From assembly GCA_013400975.1 (NCBI GenBank), contig WBMZ01011682.1, positions 62,001-126,000 of the forward strand: a stretch of DNA of 64,000 nucleotides, given 5' to 3'. The translations under genes were made by a program, and so were the position numbers. Shown here piece by piece: positions 11,830 to 24,496 of this stretch. How positions within the stretch are numbered: position 1 is the stretch's first letter; every line of letters starts with the position of its first letter. The stretch comes from Atrichornis clamosus (lineage: Eukaryota > Chordata > Aves > Passeriformes > Menuridae). Below the pieces are notes generated by a model. It was not told where the DNA came from. It saw only the letters and a list, made by a program, of their open reading frames with translations, and made no database searches.

Positions 11830-14800
11830 GTGATTGCTCTTTATTTTCTTCTGTCTCTTTGGAGTTCTCATTTTACTGACTTTCTTTTCATGTATGTTAC
11901 TTTAAACTGATAACTGTGCTGCGTTGAAACATTTCTGAACTGTGCAGGAATTGATTAATCTGAGTTCTGGAGTGGTGTCGTTAACAGAAGAATATCTGTG
12001 CATGTGTCTGTTTTCATCTGTATAGAACTAGTAGTCATTAGTCATTGTTTTTTTTCCAATAAAGATTTTATTTTAAGAGATGTCAAATATATCTTGGAGC
12101 CAAGGAGAGGTTTGTTCTGAGTCAGCTGAAAAATAAGATCCTAAATACCAGTAGGAGATTTTTCTAATCAGATTTCCTGATCATATGTGACTGTAGCATG
12201 CTAAAATGGAGCTATTTGAAACATAGGCTGTTTCTTGGATTATGGCAATTTAAGAGCAGAGAAAAACTTAAGCTAGTGGAAAAATAAATTTGTACTTGAC
12301 AATTTACATACTGATGTCCAGAAACAATAAGATGTACTTGATGTGCAAATAAACAGATTCTCCCCTCTGATGAATTCAAGTGGCATAGGTCCAAGCACAA
12401 TAGTTTTCCAACGAGGACTTTTTCAGGGAAAAAAGCCTGGGTGTACTATTTGTTTTCCTTTTCATCTGTAGAGAAGGTACAATTTGGGGAATTACAAGGG
12501 TCTTTCTAGAAACTGTGCCAGTAAATGGACCTTGGTGATGGCGTTGTCTTTGGCAGCTCTCCAGGGAATAATTCTGAATTAGTTTTGAAGGCTCTGTTTC
12601 TAAGAAGTCCAGCAGACCAAGGTCAGGGTTGAAACGACCCAGTAAGGCAGGATACAAAGGACATTTTGTATCTGAAACGATGCCTGTTTTAGCGTTTTAA
12701 TCTTACCCTGTGCGTAGAGCTCTGCTGGCTGTGCCCAGGCACCTGTGTGAGGAAGATAGTGCTTGTGTGGGCTGGTGGAAAAGGATGCAGCAGGAGTCCT
12801 TGGCACAACTACTTTTAAAGAAAAAAGTGGTAGTATGTGTGGTATTGTGAAAGATTGTTGGGGGACACTAAATTTTTTATGACTTAAATGTCTTGGATTT
12901 AATATTCTGATTGAAAGAAGCAATGGCCTAGTTGAAGAATTAATCAAAAGAAAAGGTTGTTTGGTATAAACAGTGCCAAGTTACTCATGGGCACAGATCC
13001 GCTCAGGAATGTGCTGCTCCCGCCTGTCCAGCAAGAGGAGGGGAGCAGGGCCGGCAGCCTTGGCTGCTCAGCAGCAGCAGGGCACCCTGAGGGACAGTGA
13101 TGGGTGCGTGCAGGTTTAGCACCTTTTTGTTATCACTTTGGTTGCTCAGGGTCTAATCCTGTGAGTGCTACTGGGGAGTACAGAGAAGGAAGCTGTGGGA
13201 GGGAAGCAGCCCCTGGACTGAGCTTTTGGAGCTCACCAGGATGAACTTCTGGTGGGAAATCACACAAGCTTTGAGTTCTCCATCATTGGGGGTTGGTGGA
13301 GGTGATTTTCTTTTCACTTTCCCTGAAAGGGAAGGAGGCAATAATAGTCTGTAGCTTTGAATTAATGGCTGAGGAACTGATTGACCATTCTTATCAGTGA
13401 GTTGAAAATGTTTTCAATTCACTGCCATCCCCCTCGCTGAGTAGATCTGCATTATATTGCAAAGTGTTTCTCTTGTGTATGCATATATGATTTTTTTCGA
13501 TATATATAGTGGATGCAATTTATCTGTGTATGTGTGTGCAGATGAGTTGCATCCTTATATATGTTAAAAATGTATATATTGTAATGAACACCTTTCCAGA
13601 AACTAGGAACATTATTTTCCTGCCTTTTTGCTGCTTATTTAGAGCAAAAGATGTGAGAAAGGTGGAGTGCAGGTGCACGAAGGGGAGTGCTGGCCACAGC
13701 CCCAGCCCCAGGTGCTCTGTCGTGCGAGGAAAGCCCCGCTGTCCTCGTGACCCTCCCTGCAGCTGGTGGTGCTCTGTGCACATCCTGGGGCTGCAGATCC
13801 ACTTGCGTGATCCCAGCCCGTGTTTCACGTTTGGGACGACTGTAAATTCCGTAATGTGACAAATGTTTAAAAAAAACCCCAACAGCCTCTTGTGTGGAAT
13901 ACTGCGCTGCCGAGATGCTAAAATCATTTTGATTTACTACATAATGAAGTTATACGTGGCTTTGAAAGACTGTGTGCGTAGTTTACCAAGAGGTCCTTCC
14001 AAACTTTTTTTTTTTAATCTTGCCACAAAGTATCACGACTGTGGAATGGCTTGTGTTTGGTCTGTGGTTTTGCAAATAGGCTCTGAGACTGGTGTTTGAA
14101 AGACAACAACAATGAAAACCTCAGAACTTCGAAACACATCCCTAGCTCTATTTTAGGATCCAGCGCTACAAAGGAGCGGGAGGAAGCGGGAGCCAAGGTC
14201 TGCTCTTGGTTACCCTGCTGAAGTAGGGAGTTATTTCAAGCTGTCATCCAACCAACACGTCTCACAGCAGCAATACCAGCACAAGTAGCGTCTGCAGCCC
14301 TGCGTGGTGAAACGGGCTGGGGACTGACTGGCTTACTGAAAATAGCACTTGGAAATGGCTCTTCTGAGCCTGGGCCAGGTCCTGATCGGGTGCCACCGGC
14401 ACTGCCACCCAAGGAAATGCTTCTTGTCTTGCACACTGCAGTAATTGCAGCAGCCCTTTCACCACATAGAGTAGCCAAGGCTGTATGTGGCCAAATGTTT
14501 TTCTTGACAAAAAACATCTGAAAACCTCAAGCCTGCTGCTGTGAAAAAAGGGTGAGAGTATACATTTTGCAACATAGAGAGAGGGCTCATTGGGGTGGGC
14601 TCTTTGTCTGCTTCTGCTCATGGATGCAAGTGCTCAGTGCTGGGCTGATGCTCAGCTGTGCCAGCGTGACTGAGGTTCTTGTGCTTGATTTACCCAGGAG
14701 AGGTCAGTTGAGAAGAAACATCTGGTTTTCAGATGGCTTTTACTTGGGTTTTCAACTGAGCTGATGAAGGCCCAGGGAAGCACACCGCAGTCTGCCCTGT

Positions 14801-15443
14801 GCCATGTAGTGAATTGATGGCTTATTTTGGTTATCAAATGATCACAGGCCCTTACAGATTGTGGTCCCAGTAGTCATTGCTAGAGCTGGATTAACTTTGT
14901 TAAAATACACAGATGTCCTTCACCTTGATAAGCCAATAATTCCTATATTGTTTGGAAATGCAGAGAGATGAATCCATCTGAATTTCCATGTCATTGGAGT
15001 ATTGCATTTATAATTATTAAATCTGATCTCCCTAAAGCACAATGTGTTCATGTTTCACGTGATATGTGAAATATTGCTGGGACTGTGAAACCCAGTGACC
15101 CAAGGGATGAACCTTTCCTTATCTGCTGTATGTAAGGCAAGTTTATCTCAGAAACACCATCTGAATGCAGAGCTGACTCTTCCATGGGGGATTGGGGAGC
15201 TGCTTTTTTTCTTTTAATTGATAAAAGTTTATTGTTAGCGCTGGGGTATCCTGTGTTAAGAGGTGCACTTTTCGTGGCTTTTTTCTTTTTTTTGGAAATG
15301 CTCCCACGTTGCCTGAAAGTGCAGACATGCTGCTGTGTAGTTGGGCCTCTCCAGCTCATGGAGCAGAAGGCTGTGCCGTGATGCTGCCGGGTTTCTTGCT
15401 GCAGCTCTGGAAAAAGGATCCAAAGACCCAAGAAATACAAATA
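11830..15443. other. Unique non-coding DNA
   Basis: Between the first two CR1 fragments there is no recognised gene or RNA. A patch at 13,660-13,860 is visibly richer in G+C and CpG than its surroundings (see separate entry). The open frames at 12,600-12,947 and 14,262-14,621 on the minus strand show no domain features. Confidence 0.6.
13660..13860. other. GC- and CpG-enriched patch
   Basis: About ten CpG dinucleotides occur in 200 bases, against very few in the flanking AT-rich DNA. A pyrimidine-rich stretch ending in TTATTTAG (up to 13,641) lies just upstream, and a plus-strand frame stays open from 13,509 to a TGA at 13,857-13,859. The part of that frame inside the patch is Cys/Pro/Ser/Arg-rich, as GC-rich DNA often gives. 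No promoter elements or known protein are recognised. It is too small to call a CpG island with confidence. Confidence 0.4.
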
Positions 15444-15952
15444 AAATCACAGAATGGTTTTGGTTGGAAGGGACCTTAACAATCATCGAGTTTCAACAGC
15501 CATGAGCAGGGACATCTTTCCCTAGACCAGGTTGCTCCAAGCCCCAACCAACCTGTCCTTGAACATTTCCAGGGATGAGGCAGCCTCAGCTTCTCTGGGC
15601 TGTTTGTTCCAGGTCTCACCACCCTCACAGTGCAGAACTTCTTCCTGATGTCCAATCTCACCATGCTATCTGGCAGTGTGAAGCCATTCCCTCTTGCCCT
15701 GTCACCAGCCGCTTGTCCGAAGCGCCTCTCCAGCTCTCTTGGAGCCTCTTTAGGCACTGGAAGGGGCCCTAAGGTCACCCCAGAGCCTTCTCTTCTCCAG
15801 GTGAACACCCCCAGCTCCCTCAGCCTGTCTCCACAGCAGAGCTGCTCCAACCCATGGAGCGTCTTTGTGACCTCCTCTGATCTCTCTCCAACAGATCCAT
15901 GTCCTTTTTACGTTGGTGGCCCCAGCTCTGGCTGCAGTGCTCCACACCTCTG
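15444..15952 (-). mobile_element. CR1 LINE fragment with decayed ORF2 tail
   Basis: This is the largest CR1 copy in the window, inserted on the minus strand. Its 3' end shows as AATCACAGAATGG and TTGGTTGGAAGGGACCTTAA, followed by the usual CAGGTTGCTCCAAGCCCC block. Reading from the right on the minus strand, it contains the end of CR1 ORF2 (endonuclease/reverse-transcriptase polyprotein): LEKRRLWGDLRA appears in one frame near 15,770-15,800, and RARGNG followed by RLDIRKKF in another near 15,640-15,690. The conserved tail is therefore broken by at least one frameshift and the copy is dead. The overlapping 209-codon plus-strand open frame (15,630-16,259) and the 124-codon minus-strand frame (15,476-15,850) are by-products of this element. 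The right boundary is approximate, since similarity fades after CAGTGCTCCACACC. Confidence 0.93.
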
Positions 15953-16396
15953 CTTTAGCATGACATGGCCAGGAGAGGTGTCTGGGCTCTGTCAGATCTT
16001 ACAGGGAAAAGGTGTTTTGCCAAGGAAGGTTGTGTATCTGCCCCCCAGCTGGTCTGGGACTCTCAGTTTACAAAAGGGCACCATGGAGGGTGGGGAAGTA
16101 ATGTCCAGGGATGGAGCGAGCAGTAGCAGGGGTAAGAAAACCCAAGCAATGGTGTGTTGTGCTTTCCTGCAGCATGTGGCGGTTTGGGGTCTGGGTGCAG
16201 GGGTGTGCCTGTCTCTGGTGCAGGCTGCGGGTGCTGCTGCGTGGCAAAGCCAGAGCTGAGCCATGCTGTGCATCTCCCCCAACTCACATAATTCAGATCA
16301 GCCACACATGGGTGTTTAGGTTGCTCTGCAGTTGGTTTATTATTTTCACATGCTGCTTTCATTATACCTTACAGCCTTATTCCTTTTCGGGTTTTC

Positions 16397-16414
16397 TTTT
16401 TTTTTTTTTTTTTT
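16397..16414 (+). repeat. Poly-T run (18 T)
   Basis: Eighteen T bases follow GGGTTTTC and are followed directly by AGGGGAGGG. It resembles a polypyrimidine tract and acceptor, but all frames downstream close quickly. It is treated as a simple homopolymer. Confidence 0.75.
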
Positions 16415-19400
16415 AGGGGAGGGAATAAAAAGAGGAACAAATCCAAAACTAAAATTAGTCGTTTGAGAGTCAAAGTTTGGTTTTCATTTGTTTGCAGATA
16501 GGGTGGGTTTGAGTTGGGGCAGGTTTGCTGAGTGGAGGGGACTGCAGAGATGAGCTGTGGGGCTGGGGCATTGCTGTCTCTTGCTCAATGTCTGCGTAGT
16601 CCTTCTGCAGTCACACACTAACGTAACACCAAAGTCTTGATGTTTTATTAGCATTTTCCTCCCCTGGCCCTTCTCGCTTGCGGTGTTTACGTGGTGGAGA
16701 AGAGTCATGGCCAAGCCACCCTCATCAGCACTCACGAGTACCTCAGTGCTTGGTGCTGGGGTTGCTGATCTCCTGGGGCTCCTGCTGCTCCACCATTGCT
16801 TTATGTTGGAGTGACTGGTGGGACAAGCTCCAAGTGGAAAAAAATTAGCACAAGCCAGATGTGGCCCAGCTGTCATCCCCCGTTGCCTTCCTGGTGCTGG
16901 TGTGTTTTGGTGGGTATTTCTCATCTTCAGTCAATGGCACGTCTGTCACCGCTGTCCTGCTGGCACTCAGAAATCACATGGAAATGGGGCTGGTCTTGGG
17001 CGAGACAATGATGATTTCATGTGTGCCTGGGTAATTGCTTTGTGTTCCAGCTTGAGCTGCAGCCCTGTTTTTGATGGGGTTCCCACTCCCAGGCACCCTT
17101 TCCTGCCATCATGCCACAAATCCTCATCCTAACTCAAAACCAGTGCTTTTATTTTTTTAACCTTGTCACAAAGCTCTTTGCAATTATAAAACTGGCTTTT
17201 CCCAGGGCCTGGCTGCTTCTACACCTCTCCTACTGCTGGGCACGTTGGCCAGACTGATTGACAGCTCCTCCCTGGCAGCAGGCTCGGGGCCAGGCACTCA
17301 TTAACAAGTCTCTATTGAATAATAAAAAAAATATATAGTTGTTTCCAAAATGCTCTGGCCCCCTACCAATCACCTAGAGGTAAAATGCATGGTGCCTATT
17401 GCTGGTCTTTAATTCTGTGCCTCCCCCGCCGCTCCTCTCGCGGTCTCGGGGTAAGGATGGGCTCCATCCAGCATCCCAGCGCTGTGCTGGCCTGCACAGG
17501 GGAGGCACAGGGCAGCCTGCCCACGCTTCCTCCTGGGGGGTTATTTCGACTTCAGAGGTTTCAGAAAGTTGAGTCTTGGTCCTTCCATGGTCTTAGCAAA
17601 ACTGCTGGTGGTGCACAGTAATAAGTCTCCTTGATCACCCTAATCTTGCCTTGCTTCTGGTTTCTCCTGTGCAGGATCATGCCCTCCCACAAAGCCCTTA
17701 AGGTGATTTTAAAAGTAGCAAAAAACTGGTTTACTGTTTCTCCCCATGGGAGCTTACCTGGTGATCTCATACATCTTCCCGATGGGATGTTTCTCCTGAA
17801 ATTTCAACCTGAAGTTTCTTTCCCATTTTCGTAGGGCTCAGGTAGCAGCATGCACTGGATCACAGCTGTCTTCTTTGTGCCTCTACTTAGTCAATTTGCT
17901 TCAAGGCCTTTTTCAGGTCTCAGCCAGCTCTTCATTTTTGTTGGGTTGGTTTTTTTCTGTATGAAGATAGTATTGTGGTTGCAGAAGAACTGAAGAGTGA
18001 CCTGTTGCCACTCTGGTTTCTGGTGGGACCACACCAGAAGGAGAAAGGTTTCATCCTTGTTTGCAGCCTCGTTACGCTGCAAGCTTTGTCTAATATTTAG
18101 AAGTTTTTACTCACATTTTTCTTGTGGAGTTAGTGGTTCTCTGATTTCTTTCTCCTTTTGAAGAAGTTGCTAGGAATGATGGTGCTGGCCTTACCTGGCA
18201 ATAACCATAGCACAAGGCTGCACTGTGTTAACTTGCATCCTGTCTGTGACAAAAACTCATCCTGCTGCACTTTTATGGTCTATCAATTCAAGCATCAGCT
18301 ATGTTCATATTTTCTTTTAAACCTCGATAAATCTCCTTGTATAAAATCTAATTTGAGATTTATAAGGAGAGATTTAAAACAGGAAAAACATCTGAGTATG
18401 AGCTGAACAAAAATCCTATTAATTATGTGTTATTGAATTTGACGTCAGTCAAACAGTTGTAAAACACGTTATAGTAGAAGTACACGGAGAACAAAACTGC
18501 TCACTATTCTTGGCTCTGGTGATTTAGTTCTTCATTGTGAACATAACTCTATAATATTGGGTTTGTACCTATTTTTATATTTTTTTTTCTTTTTAAGTGC
18601 TGCAGAGCATCTTATAGGATCCTTACTGATCACTTTTAACCCGTTCAAGTAATGTTCTTCATAGAAATTTCAGGAAAACAGGCTGTTGTGTTTGCTGTAA
18701 GTTGTTTCTGATGATGTTTTGTTGAGGCATAGAACATATGTCCAAGAGCTGCAGGAGTGCCCTTTGGGTGGAAACAGGCTCCACTGTGAGTTTACAAAAA
18801 TTGATCGTGCCTGGGCAGAGAGAGGAGGGAGAAAAAGCACTACATATCCTCCTTCCTCCCACCCCCTTTTCCTCTTTGGCATCAAATAAAACGATGTCTC
18901 ATATGGAAGAGTACACTGTTCCTGATGAGTTTGCTGTCTCCATACCACCCAGGATGGGTCTGGTTCTTATTGTGTGTACTTGCACACACAGTGTGGAAAA
19001 CCAGACTCCTTTGCTGAAAAACAAAGATTTCAAAGCATAATTAATTGGCAATTATTCACCTATTACCTTAGGGTAGAAGCCATCAGGTTGGATATAATTT
19101 TCTTCAATGGTTTGAGTGGGTTCATTCAGCTTGGGATGTAAAAGGAGATGGTGAACAGCCCAGATCTGATCTTGGTTTTTGTGGGCTCTCCACATCCCCC
19201 CACCCCCACTTTTGCTATTTCATGCATGGGAGTAACCTGTGGGTTTATCTTCTGCAGCTCATGTCCCACTGATGATCAGTAATAAACATTGGCACAAATG
19301 CTGGCAGAGCTGTGCTTCCCTATGGAGAAGGGGAAGGAGCTGTGGACTAGAGGAGCCAAGAGCACTTGGGTTTGGTTTCTACCCCAAGCCCAGTGTCAAC

Positions 19401-20394
19401 GAACCTAGACAGATTGATGTTGCTTTTTCTCCTATCTATAAAGTGCAGAAATTATTTGGCAGCCTCGGGGTAATTACTGAAATCTGTTAGTTCATGGCTC
19501 TGGTCTGACTCTGGTACATGGTCTTCCCAAAAGCAGGGGAAGGACCTTTGGATGAAGTGTTTTCATAGAGAAAGAAATTGCTTCATCCTCAGCCCTGCTG
19601 GTTCTACATAAGTGGCAAAGTTAAGGCAGAGAAATCTGGCGTTTTACCTCTAGCAAATTGGAAGCTGTCATTTGTTAGCATTTCCTCCAGGCTCAGAAGC
19701 CCAACAATAACAGCTCTAAATTGGCTTGGGTTCAGCCTGAAAGCGCTGGCCAAGTTGTGACAGCACATTGCCCCCTCAAAGGCAAGGAAGATAGATGTGT
19801 GTGGAAAACATCCCAGCTGTGGCTTGCTTGGCATAGCTCACCAGAAATCACCTAAAGTAAATTTTGTGTTTAAAAAAGAGTAATTTTTTTTTCTCTCATC
19901 CATTTCTGGATGACAGTTTTGCGACTCAGAAGATGCAGAGCAGATCTGTGACGGACTGCACAGCTTGGTAGAGCTTTTATCTACCTTTGAATCCAAGATG
20001 TAACATTAAAGAGTCAAAGTGTACTGTAAATAACTGGGATGAGGGAACCAGCAGGATTTGAGCTTTTTTTTCCTCTGAAGACTTTAATTTTGCTTAGAGC
20101 AGCTGACACAGGAATACAATCATGTCTGTGCTAAATATTACAACAGTGTAATATTCACTTTCAGTGGATTTGTTGTCCAGAAACTCTACTCCAGAGAATG
20201 TTAAAATTGTCTTGGAGGTGCAAGTAACTCATCTGTATCTGAGATTCACTGCTGTACTTGTGAGAATGTGGATCACGGCAGGTATTTGCAGGGTTTATAG
20301 GGATCTTTTATAATGTGTTTTAGCAAGGGGTTTATTACTGGTTCTAGATTCGTGTTTTCCACCAAAGTGTTGGGAGAGTCTCACCAGGAGACTT

Positions 20395-20800
20395 GCAACA
20401 TTCGGATAAAATATCCAGCCCGTGCTGGGTGGTTTTTCCAGCCAAATTAAAGACTGTTATGGCATACTTACAAAACACGGGGAAGCACCTCTCCATCCTG
20501 TTTTCACATTGGGAGGCCCCCCCCAGCTTGCCCTGAGCTCCAAGGCTCGACATGAGCTCCTGCAAAGCACATAATGACAGCTCTGTCTGCCCACGCCGCC
20601 AGGGAGAGCCGGCTCGCGTGCCATGGGAAGCACAAGTACGCAGAACAAAACAGCTTGACAGCCCACAAAAACCTTGTGGACGCCAATACACTTCACCAGC
20701 CAATGTTTTCATGAGGATTAGGTCAGGTTGTTTGATAAAAGGCATTGGGTGCGTGCAGGAACCATTGTGTGTTATCGTCTGGCACACCAGGGCCGGCTTG
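20395..20800. other. CpG-enriched unique patch
   Basis: About fifteen CpG dinucleotides lie in roughly 400 bases, with the densest part at 20,545-20,645 (seven in about 100 bases). The surroundings have very few. The patch also holds a run of eight C bases near 20,517-20,524 and supports a 147-codon minus-strand open frame (20,344-20,787) with no recognised domain. CpG retention can mean low methylation, selection, or simply higher GC; the sequence alone does not decide between a regulatory element and neutral DNA. Confidence 0.35.
20472..20559 (-). other. Exon-like segment inside the CpG patch (unproven)
   Basis: On the minus strand a stretch ending GTGCTTTGCAG precedes position 20,559. The 88-base segment ends at 20,472 before GTAAGT, a strong donor although preceded by TTTT rather than AG. 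One frame is open throughout (start ELMSSLGAQGKLGG, end RCFPVF plus one base). Splicing directly to the other minus-strand candidate at 9,852-9,961 would create a TAA stop at the junction, so the two do not make a simple coding pair. No protein family is recognised. Confidence 0.15.
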
Positions 20801-23800
20801 CGGAAGCACTGATGTGCTGATGTGCAATGAAAGGCAGCTGCAGTGACTCTTCAGATGCCTGAGGATCTGATGACAAGTGTGCTCACTCAGACCCCTTCAA
20901 TAAAGTCACTCGTGGGTTGTGGTATTCCCTCTGTGGGCAGTGCAGTTGGATGGGGCTGCAGCTGATGGGAAACCCTACAAGGGCTCCAGCTTGGAGTGAA
21001 GAAGAAATGAGAGACATGGGCAGAAAACATTAAATAAACAGAGATGCCTAAGATATTTTTCTTTCATTTTGATATATGACAGCTGCACAGCTAAATCTAC
21101 ATAAGTTAATCTTGCCTAACACAAACAAGAGTCGTTTATCCCAGGAGAGAAGGGAGGGATGGGGTGTGACAGTATGGGGACTCCAGGCTGGGAATGTTCT
21201 GTGGTTTTTGTGAACTTGGGGTGTTTGCTGCAATGTTGAGGCTGGTGGTGTATAAAGTTGACTGTTCAAAGCATGGAAGCCCTGTCCCAGATCTATAAGT
21301 GATCTCTTGGAAAGGAGGAGAGAGGAAAGGGTTTGATGGAAGCAACATGTTCCCTGCTGCAGCTCTTTGTGTTGGGTGCACCCAAGGGTGTTGATGGCTT
21401 TTCATATTGGCCTGGTCAGACCTTTTTTGTGGGTTTTAGCACCAGTTCTTGGCCAGGTATAAGGATTTGTAGGTATGTACCACAGGGGAAAAAAAAAAAG
21501 TCTTTTCACCTCCTGCAGATTAATCCAAAAAGGTTTTGATTTTGGTCAGAGCAAAATCGGAGCTTCAGCTGTACATTTCTGATACATCTCGTGTGCTGAG
21601 CTCCTTCCTCTTGGGCTGAGCAGAGTGAACCCAGACTGACTTCTACAAGCAGAGCTCCCAGGGTTGTCCTTTCTCAGCCAAGTGTTCTTGGTGTAGCAGA
21701 AATGAGGATCTGGAGTGTTGGGAAGAAGCTGGAGGAATTAGGTCTCTGAAGCAGTAAATCCATAGCCCTGCTACTCACGAGCACTGCAGGGAGGATTTTC
21801 ACTCTGTTTTGAGCCACTGGCTTTGCTAGTGAGGGAAATAAAGCTTAGCAGCTCTCCTCAGCTGTGGTTTGAACTCTCAAATGAAAAAATAGCTTATTTA
21901 AATCTGTGTTTTAATACTGCCCTTAACATACCCTTTCCAAGAACAAAAATCTGCCTCCTTTGAAAATGACACTGGGCTATTGCATCTGCTGCACAAACAC
22001 ATTAATAAATTCCATATTTAGGTCTTAGCATAAACCCCTGGGCTGTTGTGTTTTCTTCTTTCCCGTGTTTCAAATATCTGCGTGCTCCACCATGGTGTGT
22101 CAAGCCCCACTTAAAAGATTTAATGGTGTCTCTGGGAGAAATGTGGAATGGGTTTCGCTTTGTAATGAGGTTTAAACCCATACACACAAACTATTTAGTG
22201 TTAAATACTGAAGAGGAAGATAATACTACTTGAAGAACAACCAAAGCTTGTGCTACAGGGAAAAAGGGAAGGTGTTACTGGTTAAAAAGAAAAGGGTGAA
22301 ACTTTGATCCTTTCAAACAGTTCCTGATGGTGCAAATCATCAGGGCTACTGAGTTACACGCACACATTCCCGAACCCGAGTTGTTGGGAGCGTGGTGGCC
22401 GATCTGTGCAGGCAGCTGAGCGGCACAGCCTGTGAAATGAGACCCGAGCTCTGAGAAGCATCTGGAGGCTTGAAAAAATCAGATGGGTGAAACTGGACCC
22501 CTGACAGTGATGCACGGAGGCTGCACTTGCCTGTGCAGCTTCTTGGCTCAGTACTAAACACCAAAGCAGCCTCTGAAGGGAAAATACCCCAGGGATGCTC
22601 ATATTGATTTTTGAAAGCATTGGTCACCAGGAGAAAGGGAGCAATTTCCCCACTGTGATAAACTTCTGCCACGCAGATGGGAAGTTCTGTGTTGACAGCA
22701 GATAAAATTATCTCTTCAGATTACTTTCTAGCTGACTCTTTCGATCATTTCAGTGCTCTTTTTGAACTGAGCAGTTAAAAATTCCGTATTATTGTTCTTT
22801 TATAGGACTCTTCACTCTAATGGACCATTTCCTTGGGCTTGGAAGGTTTTTCTTCTTTAATCTCAGTAGCAAGAGGCAACAGGAATTTTTGAGAAGAAGG
22901 GACTGTGGTGGATCCCTTGATAATAAGGGTTTGCTGCCAGTAACTTGCTGCTTCTGAACTTCGGCTTGGGACAGAAGTTCATGTCTGGTCTGGCTGGGAA
23001 ACCAGGCAGATCATTCCCACGGGTGTGCTCACTCTGATATGCTTTTTGGGCATGGTGTCTCTTATTGATATGACCAATGGGGAACTTGCTGTATTTCCTG
23101 TTAACAGTGTATAGAAAACCTCCCATTCCTTTGGAAGTGGGTTTGGGGAGTGCATGGCAGCATGATGGGCTGGGGGCAAGGGCAGGGTCCCATGGCTGCG
23201 ACACGGAGCTGGGAGTTTGAAGAGCTGGGTTGATGTCTCAGTGTGTGATCAGGCACATGGTGTAGGTTATAACATCCTTCTGTGAGAATCCATTGCTGTC
23301 TGAGGGTGGGAAAAAAAAAAATCACAGAAATACTCCATTGTGAGAGCTCCACTTCCACAAAGGCCTGTGAAGATCCTCAGTGGTGTTACAAGTGGTAATT
23401 AGTGCTTAAATTCACCACTCACCAGGTGCAACTACCTACTAACGTTGTAAGTGACCTTTCCCTGCTTTTGAGCAAGCTGTGCCATAAAGCCTAAACCAGA
23501 GTATGCTAAAGCAGACATCATTCACAATCTGTTCTTAATCCTAATTTAGGGCAAGAGAGCCTCTACTGGAAATGGGTCTTCAAGTAATCCTGACAGTTTG
23601 GCAGAAGAGGGAGAGCGTGTTAAATCTTGCATTATGCAACCCAGCATTCTACTTACTGAATCATCTACTACTTTAGTCACTTCTTGGAAGGGAAGCTGCT
23701 ATTTTTCTTCTACTGGGTGCTTAGCAGAGCTTCAAATACTACTGATATTGTGGAAATTTTTTCCTGTGTGGCTCCTGGTATTTCGCAAGCAGCACCAGTT

Positions 23801-24167
23801 TGCTCATGGGACTTATCTTATTAGGGCTGTTACCTTGGGTAACAATGAATGTTTTGGGTTCTTTGAGTTGTAACTGGATGTTAGTGTAGATATAGGACCT
23901 AATTCCTCATTTGTTTCCATGTAGAAACAATTAAGTCTGTTAAACTTCACTGGTCCCAAAGTACAGGGTTAGTACCTTGGTTAAGTGCAATGTCTTGTAA
24001 AGGCAGTTTGGCTTTATGGTGTCATTTGAAACCTGCAAGGGACCAAAAGACTCTTCACAACTGACAGTTGAAAACCCAAAGGAAAACATAATTCTACAGT
24101 GATTTATTCCCATCAGGGCACTCAGATATTTTGTGTCTGACCTGCATGCTCTATTTTTATTTTACAG

Positions 24168-24212
24168 ACAAAAGGGTATCAACCACAATCCATATGCAAG
24201 GCTGGCAGAGTG
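24168..24212 (+). other. 45-base micro-exon-like segment (unproven)
   Basis: A T-rich tract ending TATTTTTATTTTACAG is followed by 45 bases and then GTAAGA, a good donor. The length is a multiple of three and all three frames are open: TKGYQPQSICKAGRV, KRVSTTIHMQGWQS, or QKGINHNPYARLAE plus two bases. The last reads most like protein, but I do not recognise it. It could be a small coding exon, a non-coding RNA exon, or chance. Confidence 0.22.
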
Positions 24213-24496
24213 GTAAGAGGATGATGGATTAGTGCTTCCCTTCCTCTTGGGAAGCCCTAGAGATTGGAGTATTGCAGTGAATGCACAGAAAATAGTCTGT
24301 TATAAGACAGTGTTGGTAGTTGGAATGCCTTTCTAGGGATGAAAGGTCAAAAGCTGGTGATCAGAGGCAGGACATCAGAGTAAGTGTCATACAGACATTC
24401 TTAAGAAGCATCCACAACTTCAAAGCCCAGACAACTGGGTGTTCGTGCCAGAGGGTCACTTCCTCTATGAATTGCTAAGATGCACTAAGAAACCCT

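Noticed and set aside
14704..14758. Imperfect inverted repeat TCAGTTGA ... TCAACTGA with an inner CATCTG/CAGATG stem, possible small-RNA hairpin
   Set aside because: The arms between outer and inner stems do not pair continuously, so it fails as a microRNA precursor.
15630..16259. 209-codon plus-strand open frame, the longest in the window
   Set aside because: Its first half is the antisense strand of a CR1 fragment and the rest is GC-rich; no domain or splice logic supports it.
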